From Anoplolepis gracilipes (Eukaryota; Arthropoda; Insecta; Hymenoptera; Formicidae), in the NCBI RefSeq assembly GCF_047496725.1, contig NC_132973.1, forward strand, positions 14,624,233-14,688,232: a stretch of 64,000 bases of DNA. The letters run 5' to 3'. The notes beneath the pieces were generated by a model. It did no database searches and had not been told where the DNA came from. It saw only the letters and a program-made list of their open reading frames with translations. How positions within the stretch are numbered: the first letter of the stretch is position 1; every line of letters begins with the position of its first letter. Shown one piece after another: positions 12,415-25,188 of this stretch. The position numbers were made by a program, and so were the translations under genes.

Positions 12415-13835
12415 TGTGTAATAAATAAATTACAGATTTTACCGGTTGTAAGTGGAAGACAATGTAATGATCAGTATAAGATTGAAAACTTTATTTCTCA
12501 GTAAATTGTATTTTTTGATTAATTGATTTCATATCAGATAATTAATTGTGTAGTAACTTTTTGAATTAGAATAACAAATACGATCAAAAGAAATTTCATA
12601 AAATTTTTTTTGTCCTCAAAGACACTGCGAATAGTATCTATTCACGATGAATTTGCCGATATCACAAAATGTCAAAATGTTAAATTTATAAGAAATTAAT
12701 AAAGCGAAATAGGTCAAGATGATCATTATTTTTAAGAAGATAAATAAAATATATAACTATCATAAAATTCGACAAAAAGTTCAGTTCAGTGGTAGACAAA
12801 CTATTAAGACAAACTATAAAGAATTTATGCAAATTTTAAAAAATATTATATTATTGTTACATTGAGATTTGTTACACACATAATGATTTTCTTTTATGTA
12901 AGCAATAATAGTCAAGTAAATATATAATTAAAATGGAAGCAATCAATTTTATTAAGCATATTTCGCGTAGCATTTTCTCCATATATTGGCTGAAAATTTA
13001 GAAGTGTTTGTCACGTATTTATTCAAAAATTTCTAAAAACATATGATAATCTATCTAGACAATTTTTGCAGTTTTCTACGCAACTTAATATTTATACATG
13101 ATGTATCGTTATTACTTTTAGACGCTTCTCTACAGTATAGTATCCTTGTAACTTTCTTTTATCAATTAAATCGTCAAATAACGTTATTAATATATGTAGC
13201 TCTCTGTATGCGTCGCGAAAATTGCTGTCAAACTACACGCCGCTATTGTGACGCTGTACTAGATCATAGTAGCTAAACGGTTTCATAAATGAGACTTATC
13301 TGAATATTTTATAGAAGTAAAAACTACATCAAATAACTAGAGTAGGACAGCGATCTATTTGTGTATTGTTTATCTTTATTCTGGCCGATAATGGCATGTG
13401 ATTGTGTGATAGGACCGATTGTGTGATTCCACCGATGAAAATTACATAATATCGCGTACAGAGTGGTGAATCTGCGATTCACCAATACGTTTCTCAGCAT
13501 CATGATAATCCTGATGTCGGACACCAATTATCTGCTTGTTGAATACATTTTAATACATCAGTGCGCACCTCGAAGTAGCAATACTTCATCATGCAAGTCA
13601 GACAGAAGCTAACTGGGTTGAATAGATTTTAGCATTGATGTCTCTCGCGGAACAAGATGTATAATTTCGATATCACGACGAAGCACAGAGCGAAGAGGTA
13701 CATAATAATTAGTGCTATCGAGACGTGCTTCTCATTTCGGGATATAGATGAGGTAGCGATTGGTTTCTATCGACATAGCTGCATGGTACAGCGTATGTTT
13801 TGTAATGTAAATTGTGCATTTTGGAAATCAAGATC
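12415..13835 (-). pseudogene. psi1: decayed odorant receptor, OR4/OR5 clade
   Basis: Fragments lie in the right order for an OR. Exon 1 remnant is at about 13835-13135, with an N-terminus like MHNLHYK and the segment matching OR4 around the HxCGQ region at 13170-13260. Exon 2 remnant is near 12955-13005, exon 3 near 12640-12735 (NILTFCDIGK) and exon 4 near 12420-12490. Frameshifts, stops and internal deletions break every exon. The best visible resemblance is to OR4 and OR5 just upstream. Confidence 0.8.
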
Positions 13836-14601
13836 TCACGAGTCTGCAATTAAAATTATACTATTTGCATTTAGTTATATGTATGTGATGATCAATGATA
13901 TTATTTTTGGACAAGAATTTACAACAACTAAAAGAAATTAAAATAAAATACATAACTGCAACAAAGATAGTGAAATACGATGTACGACGATTTCTTGCGA
14001 AGGCAAACGCGAAGATAATGATCGCAGAATCGCGTGCGATTCATGCTTATTATATATAACTAACTATAATTAAATATACATCAGAAAATGATTGATTTTC
14101 TTCTATTATTTAAGTTTGTTTAAGGATTCATTCTATATTAATATGTAAGTGCGAACGGTCGAAATCCATGACCAGTTCCGACGTAGTTGCACATATATAT
14201 TGCGTAATTTCAGTTTCAAGTACTTAAAATTTATATGCGTAAATCATGCAGTTTCGAGATTTCTAAAATACATATCATCACATTACATATGATTTAATTA
14301 TGCATTTTATATGCTATTTTAAAATATAAATGCGGTCTTTGTAGTTACTAATTTATTTATATATATAATAAATTATAATTTTAAATATACATCTGATTCT
14401 AATAATATTACAAGTTTATTTATTAATGTTAATATTCTAGATATTTTATGATGGGTCAAATAATAATAAAGATAGTTAGGACATAGTTTATTATTGATTT
14501 CTATATAATATCTGTTAGGAGCAAAAAATATATTTTTATAGCATAAATTTTTGCTATTAAGGACTATAATAAAAAATATAAATATTTTATATTATTTTAA
14601 A
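13836..14601. other. Spacer between psi1 and OR4
   Basis: A GC-richer patch near 13990-14035 (CGCGTGCG) resembles the decayed promoter region of OR4/OR5 type. The remainder is AT-rich with nothing recognised. Confidence 0.4.
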
Positions 14602-16584
14602 TTACGTAACTGTCCGAAGCAAATTTAAGTACATCAAGGACGTTCTAAGTACCTGAAAGAGTAACAAGTGTTTTAATGTAATAAAAATAATATAACATTG
14701 AAATTTAAAGCATACTTTAATATTGTATATCTTGTTTTTTTAGAAAGAAAAAGAGAAAAGATTAAATAAATAATTTGTTTGATATAATAATTTCAACAAA
14801 GAAACTCACGCCACCAAATGTGTAAATAGATAAATCGATAATTTTGCCAGCTGTAAGTTTAGGTGGATAATGAGACATCGTGATGATAGTACGAGACTAA
14901 GAGCTTTATTTCCGGGTAAATCGTACCAATTGATGTTATAAACGGCTGAACCAATTTTATTATACTGATAAAATTACAAAAGATTAATATATAGATATAT
15001 TTACATCATTTATATGCAAAGCTGTATTAAAAAATTACAAATGTCACATATTATTGATTTTAAAACTGTACTATGCAATTAAAATTGTACTATTTGCAAT
15101 TAATTATATGTCTGTGATAATCAATGATATTATTTTTTACACAACAGTTTACAATTCAAATAAATTAAAACAAAATAAGTAAAATATATTTTTTTAAACT
15201 TCTTTTAAAAATATATAGCACACACAACTACAATAATAAAATTTATATTTTATATAGCAATAACAAAATTTATTTTTTGTATAATAATTTCTTAAATTAA
15301 AGCGACGCATTCAATGTAATTGAAAATAAATGCGTGAAAAATTGTCTTATTCTTAAAGACATAAAGATTTACCTGTTGTACGAGGAGTTCGCCAATATAA
15401 CAAAATATCAGTGTATTACATGTAAAGGAAATCAATAGAATAAAATAGGTTAAAATGACTGTAGTGTCACTATTCTTCCACTCCTAAGGAAATAAAAAAT
15501 GTATGACTATCATAAAATTCGACAAAACTTATTCAATCAATTTTAAACTAAGCATTGTGCAACTTTAGGAAAGACTATTGTATTATCATGATAACGATAT
15601 GTATTATTATTATTATGATCTGTTTACCGTTAAACAATAGTATTCGAGTAAGCATATAATTAAAGTGGAAGCTACCATTTCCAGTAAGCATATTTCGCGT
15701 AGTGTTTCTTCCACATTAGCCGAAAATCTGGAAGTATATCATGCATTTATCCGTGAAATTAGAAACGCGTTCCATTTAAACATTTAGATAATCTTCACTC
15801 ACCTCAGTATTCGCACATGATATCTCGTAATATCGCCTAGACGTTTCTCCAAAGTAGTATTGTTGTTCCTTTTTCCATCGACCAGATCGTTCAACATCGT
15901 CATTAATATCTGTAGTTGTCCGGACGTGTGTGCCGCAAAAATCGCTGTCAAACTGCACACCGCTGTCGTGACACTGTACTGAATTATAACGGAGAGGCAA
16001 TGTATGCAAAATACGATCTCGTAAGCGGGACTTGCTTGAGAATCGAAGAAGAGAGTGTTACCAGGATAGGTGAGGGATCTGTCCGTGACGTTTTCGCCAA
16101 TTTGCTTGGAAGTTAACGTCAGGATTGTATGATAGGACATTCCACCGGTATAAAAGAAGATTGCGCATAATATGGTGAGTCTGCGGCTGATCAGGGAGGC
16201 CTTAAGCATCATTTTACGATAATCTTGATATTGAACGGTCCGCCAATCGTTCTCGACATCCCGAATGCATTTTCCGAACGCGGTGCTGCGCGCACAGAGA
16301 TAACAATACTTGATAGTGCAAGTCAGACAGAAATCGACCGGACCACAGAGCTTGACTTTGACTTGAATGTCCTTCTCGTACAAAAAAATGTGCAATCCAG
16401 AAGGTATCACGACGAAGCACAGAATGAAGAGGCACGTGACGATCAGTGCTGAAGATATGAGCTTTTCATTTCGCGACGCGTGACCGTAGATGAAGGGCCA
16501 CATACCCATCGGTTTTAAGACCCATTGGCACAGTTGCAGGGTGTAATTTATGTCGTGCTTGTAATGTATATTGTGCTCGACCAT
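14602..16584 (-). pseudogene. OR4: full-length odorant receptor with frameshift in exon 4
   Basis: Exons: 16584-15803, 15727-15628, 15483-15373, 14964-14810, 14652-14602. All splice sites are intact, and exons 1-3 and 5 are open. Exon 4 is 155 bp instead of the invariant 156. Aligned with OR5, one base is missing in the stretch encoding VLIITM (near 14895), which throws the rest of exon 4 out of frame. Either this is a very young pseudogene or the base is an assembly or read error; repaired, the protein would be about 399 residues. There is no ATG at the position of the OR5 start. The first in-frame ATG is at 16584, giving MVEHNIHYKHD. It contains an NVT sequon and HTSGQ in place of HACGQ. 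Confidence 0.75.
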
Positions 16585-16677
16585 GGTTTTTGGAAGTTGA
16601 GATCGATCGCGTTTACTATCACCCGCAAGGTACACTGAAACTCGTAGGTATACGGCGGCGTCCCGATGTTCGCAACG

Positions 16678-16690
16678 CGACGCAAGCGCC
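16678..16690 (-). promoter_or_regulatory. GC-rich promoter box of OR4
   Basis: Coding strand TGGCGCTTGCGTC, 94-106 bp upstream of the ATG. The same block lies in the matching place in OR5. Confidence 0.45.
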
Positions 16691-16870
16691 AGGCATAATG
16701 ATTTCGCGTGCGTTTAATATCTGTTTATTATGTGTCATAATCATACATACATAGACGATTAATTTTTCTACGATCATTGTTTCATTGACTTTCCTACGGT
16801 CATTGCTTTTGAGGATGCAGTAATGTATGAGTGCGAAGGGAGGCCGAAGTTCATGACAAGTTATAACATA

Positions 16871-17244
16871 CCCAGTAAATGGTAGATATTCCTGAAATGT
16901 TCCATTCGTATTCCAAAAGTTCTGTATATCCTGGAATAGTAGAAAAATGTTCATAGAACGTCCAAATAATTGTGAAATATTCAGAATATTCTATGAACCT
17001 TACCTGTATGTAATAAGGAACATTTAGTGTAAATTTTAATATATGTATGGAACATAAAAAATGAAATAAAAAATATAGTAAAACAGTATACAAAATGATA
17101 AAAAATCAGAACATTTTGTGCTTATTTGAATATTCTCTGTACATTCTTTAAATATTCCGGAATGTTTTGAAATATTCTTGAGATGTTAATTTTGGATTTT
17201 AGGAATATTTTAGAAATATTTCAGGAATATCTAGGTCTACTGGG
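16871..17244. mobile_element. 374-bp MITE with CCCAGTA termini
   Basis: The left end begins CCCAGTAAATGGTAGATATT. The reverse complement of the right end begins CCCAGTAGACCTAGATATTC, and both continue with CTGAAAT. TA flanks both sides, consistent with a TA target duplication and a mariner-type origin. The interior repeats GAATATT-like words. No coding capacity. Confidence 0.75.
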
Positions 17245-17476
17245 TAATTGCACGCATAGTCCATAATTTTATTCTTTCAAGTGCGCAACTTATCGTAATT
17301 TATATGTTTTCGCGATTTTTGAAATTATATATGTATGCAATTATTATACATATAATATAATATACATATAATATAATATTGTGCATTTGTCTTTTAAAAT
17401 ATAATCGTAATGTGCAATAATTTCTAATAGTTTTTATACAATAATATATAGTATGATGTATTATAATATATTAATA

Positions 17477-17478
<2 letters not shown>

Positions 17479-17526
<48 letters not shown>

Positions 17527-17560
17527 TGAATATATATATATATATTATATATATAATATT
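17479..17560. repeat. AT microsatellite
   Basis: An uninterrupted (AT)n run, then a short break and a second run. Confidence 0.9.
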
Positions 17561-17866
17561 CAAATGGTATATTATGTTCAATGGTATTGTAATATTATAA
17601 TTTTATTTACTAATAATAATATTAGTAAATAAAATTAATATTTTGAATATTTTATACCTGATAAAATAATAAATGTCACGCGATTATGTGATATTAGTGT
17701 ATTATCAATTTCTATATACAATAATATTTCTGTATAATTTCTATGTACAATTTGTTGAGAGAAAAAATATGTATGGCAAATTTTTTCTATACATTTTTGC
17801 TATTTAACTAATAATAGTTTAATAAATGATATTAGAGTATTAACTAATAAAAAATACAAAAATATT

Positions 17867-20292
17867 TCATTGTGTAACTGTACGAAGCAAATTTAAATAT
17901 ACCACAGACGTTTTAAGTACCTAAAAGCAACATGAGTTTTAGAGACATATTAAACTATTAATGTGATAGCAATTAAAAATATAAAATATGTTTTTTCAAT
18001 ACTCGGGATATATAATCTTACAAAAAATATATGAATAGATATATAAATTATAATAATTATTGAAGTATTAACAAAATAATTATTTTTTACTTACAGTGCT
18101 AAAAGTATTCAGGGATAGATCACAGAATTTGCCAGCCGTAAGCTTGGGCGGATAATGAGACATCGTGATGATCAATACAAGATCGCGAGCTTTGTAACCA
18201 GGTAAGTCGTACCAATTAATTTCATACGCGGCTGAAGCAATTTTGCTGTACTAATAAAGATATGTATACATTAATATTTTACAAATCGTAAAATTATATA
18301 AATATTTATTATAATGTGCAACATTATGTTTAATATTTGTATGATTACAACAATGCTAACAAGGAAAGGTATGGAAGTGTTCCCCTCCGATTTTAATGCG
18401 CTTTGAATATGTTGTAGTCTAGGTCAAAATAGGAGACACATATTTTTTTATACGGTCGTTAAGGGGATGAAACACCCTCTTGAGAAAAATCGGTTTTTAT
18501 ATTTTTGAGCAAATACCATCGAAACAGCAAGAGATATGAAAAAAAGTTTTCAATAAAAGTTTTATGGTTTTAATGTACTTTAAAACTGCATAATCATATT
18601 TTCTAAAATGTATTTTTCCAAATCCCCCTTTTATTTTAAAAAAAATCTGATTATGCAGTTTTAAAGTACATTAAAAACGATAAAACTTTTATTCGAAACT
18701 TTTTTTTATATCTCTTACTGTTTCGACGGTATTTACTCAGAAATATAAAACCGATTTTTCTCAAGAGAGTGTGTCACCATCTTAATGACCATATGGGCAC
18801 GTATAAAAAAATACGCGTTTCCTATTTTAACCTAGATTACAACATATTCAAAGCGCATTAAAATCGGAGGGAGACACTTCCATACCTTTCCTTGTAAGTT
18901 TATGAGCATGATTATTGCTGCTCACTCAGAAATAAGATATTATTAAAGAAAAAAAGAATAATTCTTATTGTTAGGAGTATTATTAAAAAAGGTACCTCTT
19001 CCATAATAAGTTCGCCAATATAACAAAATATTAGAATATTGAACGTTAAAGATATTAATAGAATAAAATACGTAAAGATTGCCACGGCGTCGCTATTTTC
19101 CCATTCCTGAGAGAATTCAAAGGTACAACTATGTATTTATTTTTTATCAATATGAGAAAGAAAAATATTTTTAATTATTATTTTAATTTATATTAATTAT
19201 ATTAATTTATTTCTATTATAATTTTAAATATAAAAACCTATATGAATAAAGAGAAAAATCGTGTCACTATCATTTGATATGGTTATTACATTCTTCTTAC
19301 CGTCATGCAATAGTATTCGAGTAAACATATAATCAAAGTAGCGGCCACCAGTTCCATCAAACATACTTCATGTAACACTTCCTCCACGTCGGCCGTAAAT
19401 CTAGAAACGCGCCATGAATCTATCCGAAAATCTACAAGCACGCATCATCGAAATTATCCTGGAGCTTTTCCCATTTTCATTCTCACCTCAGTACGCGCAC
19501 ATGATGCCTCGTTATTAGACTCAGACGTTTATCCACGGTGGTATTCTTGCTCTTTTTACCATCGACCAGGTCGCCCAACAATGTCATCAATATCTGCACT
19601 TGTCCACACGCGTGTGTCGCAAAAATTGCTGCCAAACTGCACACCGCTGTCGTGACACTATACTGAATTATAGCGGAGAGGCAATGCATGCAAAAGACAA
19701 TCTCGTAAGTGGGACTTGCTTGAGGATCGAAGTAAATATCATAGCCGGGATAAACCAATGGCCTATTCGTGTAGTTGTCATTTGTCTTCATAGATGATAG
19801 CGGCATAATTATATGATAAGACATTCCACCGGTGTAAAGAAAGATCACGCACAACGTGGTGAGTCTGCGGCCCATCAATACGTTCCTCAACATTATTTTG
19901 CGATGATTCTGATATTGCATAACTTGCCAGTCGTGCTCGACATGTTTAATACATCTTCCAATCGCCATACCGCGCATTTCGAGGAAACAATACTTTATTG
20001 CGGAAGTTAGACAGAAGCCAACCGGACCGAAGAGCTTGAGTTTAACATTGATGTCTTTCTCGCGAAGTAGAGTGTACGGAACGGAAGGTACGAGTACAAA
20101 ACACAAGACGGAAAAGCATGCAAAGATCAGCGTTATCGAAAGCACTTTCTCGTATTGCGACGAACGATCATAAACAAAATGCCAAATGCCGATCGGTTTC
20201 AAAATCCACCGGCATAGCTGCATAGTGTAACGTATATCATTCTCGTAATGTACATTGTATATCTTATCCGGAAGTCGGGATCGATCACGCAT
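17867..20292 (-). CDS. Odorant receptor OR5 (5 exons, 408 aa)
   Basis: Exons: 20292-19487, 19400-19301, 19106-18996, 18250-18095, 17920-17867. Closest to OR4 and psi1. It has an NYT sequon before NRPLVYPG, DPQASPTYEIVF, HACGQ near the end of exon 1, LIFCYIGELIMEE in exon 3, EINWYDLPG and LTAGKFCDL in exon 4, and the end VLKTSVVYLNLLRTVTQ. The start is the first real ATG (MRDRSRLPDK). The open frame continues 24 codons upstream but only to a TTG. Intron 3 (18251-18995) is enlarged by a foldback element. Confidence 0.92.
18359..18895. mobile_element. 537-bp foldback element in OR5 intron 3
   Basis: Two arms of more than 200 bp are nearly perfect inverted repeats. The left begins ACAAGGAAAGGTATGGAAGT and the right is its complement, ending CATACCTTTCCTTGT, with a short loop near 18600-18640. 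No ORF. A transcript through this intron would fold into a long hairpin. It is probably a MITE; its family is not assigned. Confidence 0.85.
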
Positions 20293-20888
20293 ACTGTCGT
20301 CAGGATGTAAATGCCGACTAAAGTACGCGGACGGCGGAGTCACGATATCCGCGAGACGACGCAAGCGCGGGGAATAATGATTCCGTCATCGCGTGCATGT
20401 ACGATTTACGTCTATCATATGTAACGAAGTCCGAAGATACATGCGTATGCAAGGGGTTTTCCCCTTTTCCCGGTCACTGCGTGTCTGAGGGTTCGATGAT
20501 GACTGGAAGTGCGTAGGGAAGTGAAGTTCACGACGAGTTCTAACATAGTTTTATGGATATATGCGTTTCTAATATTTCCGTAGTGCGTAACACAGTGTTG
20601 AAAGTATCACAGATAAAGAATAACTATGTGCGTTGAATTACCATACATTTTACACAACATTTAATTATAATATAATCTAGAATTTTATATTATACTGAAC
20701 ATAATTTTAAATTCACTGCTTTTAGTCTTGTTAATTAATTTCTTAAATTTAAATTTATTTTTTTCTTATGTTCATATAAAATGATAATTTACTTAAAAAT
20801 GATTTATTGATATGCTAACATATATTTAATTTATATTAAGTCTATATTTTAGCGCTAATGTGTGACATTTGGTAATAATAGTGTTGTA
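20293..20888. other. OR5 upstream / OR6 downstream spacer
   Basis: Holds the OR5 promoter box and a moderately GC-rich upstream stretch to about 20540, then AT-rich OR6 3' flank. No gene. Confidence 0.5.
20358..20370 (-). promoter_or_regulatory. GC-rich promoter box of OR5
   Basis: Coding strand CCGCGCTTGCGTC, 66-78 bp upstream of the ATG. It overlaps the non-ATG extension of the open frame, which argues against translation beginning farther upstream. Confidence 0.5.
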
Positions 20889-22854
20889 TTAGACGTAAAA
20901 AGTACGAAGTAAATTCAGGTAAGCCATGGCTGCTTTCATAATCTGAAATGTCTCTTACATTTATAATATTTATGCTTGCGATAAATAGTTATATCGTTAT
21001 CTACTCACGCTGCAAAAACTGGCCAAAGATAATTCCATAAATTTTCCTGCTGTGAGTTTGATCGTGGCATTGGACATGGCCATTACTAATATTAAACCTA
21101 GCGCACCTTTATTCGGTAAATAATACCAGTTTATCATGTAAGACTTTGTACCAATTTGTATACACTGTTAAAAAATTTGATTGATACTTTCTATAGAAAA
21201 CAATTCTTAGAACGCATTTAGCGGAATTATCTATATTACATTAGGCTTTTATGACGAAAAATTTGGATTCTATTTTATAAAATCAAATTTAATAAATTTA
21301 ATATAACTAAACATTCTGACTTGATGATAAATAATCGGAAAAGTTAAAATATTAAATATTAATTTTTTTTGTTCGAAGATTAGATGACTATATTTAGTAC
21401 AAAAATTATATAATTTTTTGCACCAGAAAGATTATATGATGTGATTATAGTTTACCTGTTCGACAAGGAGTTCTCCAATATAGCAAAGAATAAATATATT
21501 GAAAGTGAAAGATATAAGTAGGGAGCTGAATGTCATCGTTCCTAAAGTTTCGCGATGTTCCCATTCCTAAAAAAACTAACATCAAAATATCATGAACAAA
21601 AAATTGTTATAGCGTTTTATATTATATTACTCGTTTAAAAAATCACGATTATATTTCATACCGTCATCATATTGAATCCCAAAAAACATATATTGAGCGT
21701 ACATCCCACTACATCCACGAAGAAAATCTCATTCAATAATTCCTCGGTGCGAGTTATAAAACTGTAAGTTACATGAAAACTGTATAGAAAGAAGAGCCAA
21801 AATATTTTTTTCTATTTTATTCATAATAATTGTTTCCAATAATTGAAATCATTAATAGCAAAGACTTTCTCACACGTAACAAAATTTTTATTTATTTTAT
21901 ATATTTAATATTCAAAATCATGTTGGAGAATTCTGATATTTCGTAAGAAGAATTTTTGTTTATAATATAACTCTCTTGTGTGTATATATGTATAGTTTTC
22001 GCGATTATAAAATATCATTAAGTTAGAAGTTAATGATCATGTTACCTTAATATCCTAATGTGACATTGCACAATGTCGTTGAGTCTTTCCTTGGGCGTCT
22101 TCCCACTGGTGCTCTTTCTTTCCTTTCCGTCCGCCAGATTTTCCAGCTTTAACATGAGAATCCGGAACTGACCGCAAGCGTGCATGACGAATACCGCGGC
22201 TAGACTGCAGACACCGACGGTGAGCGTGTAAATTGCGTAACCGGCTAAAGTCTGCGTGAATTGAGCGATTTCAAAGGACGGAGTAGTTCGTGGATCGAGG
22301 AGGCCGCGGTAGATTGGGAAGGACAATAATCTCACCGTCTGATTATCGATTATCTCCGTTCTTTTTGCGCAAAGCGGCATCAACGTAGTATAAAAGAAGC
22401 CAGCGGAATACATGAAAGCTGCGCTGACAAAAGAAAGCCATCTGCCAAACTTTGCATTCTCCAACATGACCTCCCGGTCCTTCTCGTGACCCTCTCTGAC
22501 CCTATCCCAGTCCGCACGGATGTGTCGGATGCATTCGCTGATGCGTTCGCCGCGGACGATGAGGATGTATTGTTTTACCACGGCCATCAGGAAAAAACTG
22601 ATTGGACCAATCATTCTAATCTTCATATCGAGATCAGTATCCACCAGAATGGTGCCAAGAGTACACGGGACGAGCAGAAAACATATCAGGAAGCAGCTGA
22701 TTATTGACAAGATCACGCAACTGATCTTTTCCATCGTCGTCTCGCAAAGTGCCAGAGGCCACGCGCCGACCGGTTTCAAGAACAAGCGGTTTAGTTGGAT
22801 GCTATAGTTCCAACCGTCCATCGCGGATTTAAAAGACTTTGAATGATCATACAT
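20889..22854 (-). CDS. Odorant receptor OR6 (5 exons, 409 aa)
   Basis: Exons: 22854-22046, 21761-21662, 21566-21456, 21164-21009, 20942-20889. The split codon at intron 1 is AG|T (Ser, where others encode Arg, Lys or Asn). It has an NQT sequon before VRLLSFP, MHACGQFRILML at the end of exon 1, FNIFILCYIGELLVEQ in exon 3, MINWYYLPNKGAL and LTAGKFMEL in exon 4, and the end IMKAAMAYLNLLRTFYV. Exon 2 is unusually divergent (GFNMMT where relatives have GYYSIM). The last intron is only 66 bp. It is a lone lineage in the window. Confidence 0.92.
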
Positions 22855-22924
22855 GGTAAATGACTAAATCGTAACGGCGCATGCAACTCACTGACAATGA
22901 GCACGAGCGAACTAATCATGGGGC

Positions 22925-22937
22925 ACGCGCATGTGCG
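22925..22937 (-). promoter_or_regulatory. GC-rich promoter box of OR6
   Basis: Plus strand ACGCGCATGTGCG, 71-83 bp upstream of the ATG. Close to the palindromic form of the shared box. Confidence 0.5.
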
Positions 22938-23706
22938 TTTTCCATCTGCTCTGGACATTCGTGCGTCCATGCATAAACGCAATTGACCCTTTCTACTTCG
23001 CTATTTTATTATTAATGACTCTTCAATAGGTTCTAGTTTCTGGAACTTTATTGTGTGTTGCGTGCAAGTCCTCTTGAAGGGCTGGATAAGGAAGTTTCAT
23101 CAAGTAGAGTTCTCAGGATATTATTCATGATTGAAGGGGAATGAGTAATGTGTATGCTGGGTTTCGTTTCCTGCTTTATGTTCTGATATAAACAGTAGAC
23201 GATTTTCTACTTTGTCTCCCTTACTCTGTATATACGATAATACGATCATAGTAAGTATAGTAAGATAAACCTCTCTCTGTGAAAGGTGGATAAATGTGTT
23301 TCTTGAAATTATATGGTTATTAATAGTTATAATTATACAATGTAATTATGCGATGAAAAAAAATATGTAATAACAACATGTGAACAGTGAGGTGATTTAT
23401 TTGATTGATAAATACTTCTATATATTTAATGAGTATAGTAGTCTATAATATTATTTATAAAATCAAATTTAAAAATTATTTAATATTAAATTTAATACTT
23501 AATATTAAATAATATATTATAATTAATATTAAAAAAATTAAGAATTATAAAAGAGTTTTTAGAGTGTACTTTAATATGTTACTAATTCTAAACCTTCTAA
23601 ACCTGGAAGTAAGACTTATATCACATATTTATATATATACAATTTTGTGTTGAAATGATTTGACATATTTTTATTCTGCAAAATTTAATCAGTTTTCAGA
23701 AAATTG

Positions 23707-23848
<142 letters not shown>

Positions 23849-24058
23849 CTGTTAGAGAATTAAAACTTATATTAAAAATTTACACAAATTTTTGCTAACA
23901 ATAAATAAGAATATTATGACTTGTGTCGTATATGCTTATTATTATAAGATAGAAAAATATTACATAATAAATTTATTTGATTTTTACATTTGTTATTTTA
24001 TAATGAATTGTCTATGTTGTTTAGTTTTCTCACATTATGATTATGTAATTATTCATGT

Positions 24059-25150
24059 TTATGTAATTAATGTCCGAAGTATGTTTAAATATGCTAAAGC
24101 AGATTTAATTACCTGTAATGATTAGAAATTACACAGTTACTTAAAAAGATCTTATTTTACTCTTTGAATAATATATTTATATTTTTAAATATTTAGATGT
24201 TATATAAATAAATATGTCAATTTACATGACATCGAAAAAATCATTTGCATAATTTAAATGTATCGTGTACATACATGTTATGCTGTAACATATATTGCAT
24301 GTGACATATTTATTTATATTACAATATTATAATATATATATATATATAATATAAATTGTTTATATATAATTATTAATAATAATATAACAATATAATAATT
24401 ATTAATCAATATATATAAACATATACCTACATTTATATGTGTATGTATGTATATGTACATATATAATAATACATATATAAAGCATTTTTTCACACGATTA
24501 TATATTTTGGAGAAAATATCTGCACAAATCAAATGTATCGTGTATATATTATGTTATTGTATGTATGACTTATTTATTTATATGTATAATATTTAAATAT
24601 TTAAAGGTATAAATATATTTTTCAAAGAGATATATCAAATATGAACTATATCTTTGCATCACTCACATCACCGAAAGTAGAAAATGAGAGTTGAACAATG
24701 TTTCCGGCAGTAATTTTAAGGGCAGTGTTGGATCTTAAAATAATCAAAACGAGTCCAAGAGCCGTTTTCCCAGGCAAAAGATACCAATTCGTCATATAAG
24801 CAGATTTACCAACTTGACCGCCCTATTAAAGGCCGTTATATATATACCTGTTATAATGCAATTGAAAAAACTCTAACAATTTTTTATTTCAATAAATTTC
24901 ATTATTATAAACTATATGGCAATTTTTTTTTACTGTAGCATAAAATTTTCTATTCTTATATTTTTAGTTTGAAACATTACCTGCTCGGAAAGGGTCTCTC
25001 CGATGTAACAAAATATGAAAATATTAAAAGTAACCGAAGTTAATATTATACAATATGAAACAATATTTTGTTTATTATCGTGTACCCAATCCTAAAAGAA
25101 ATGTTAAGAATATATACAGTCAAATGAGAATAAATAATAAAGTGAAAATA

Positions 25151-25188
<38 letters not shown>

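Larger units (their letters stand above)
16585..17866. other. OR4 upstream / OR5 downstream spacer
   Basis: Contains the OR4 GC box, a 374-bp MITE and a long AT microsatellite. No additional exon seen. Confidence 0.5.

Noticed and set aside
13657..13941. Plus-strand open frame of 94 codons
   Set aside because: Antisense to the psi1 exon 1 relic; no protein similarity of its own.
15799..16635. OR4 start at 16635
   Set aside because: The frame is open but the codon there is GTG; the first ATG is at 16584.
17479..17560. Possible replication or matrix-attachment signal in the AT run
   Set aside because: A plain microsatellite; nothing beyond base composition supports it.
19483..20364. OR5 start at 20364
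   Set aside because: The codon is TTG and overlaps the promoter box; the ATG at 20292 fits better.
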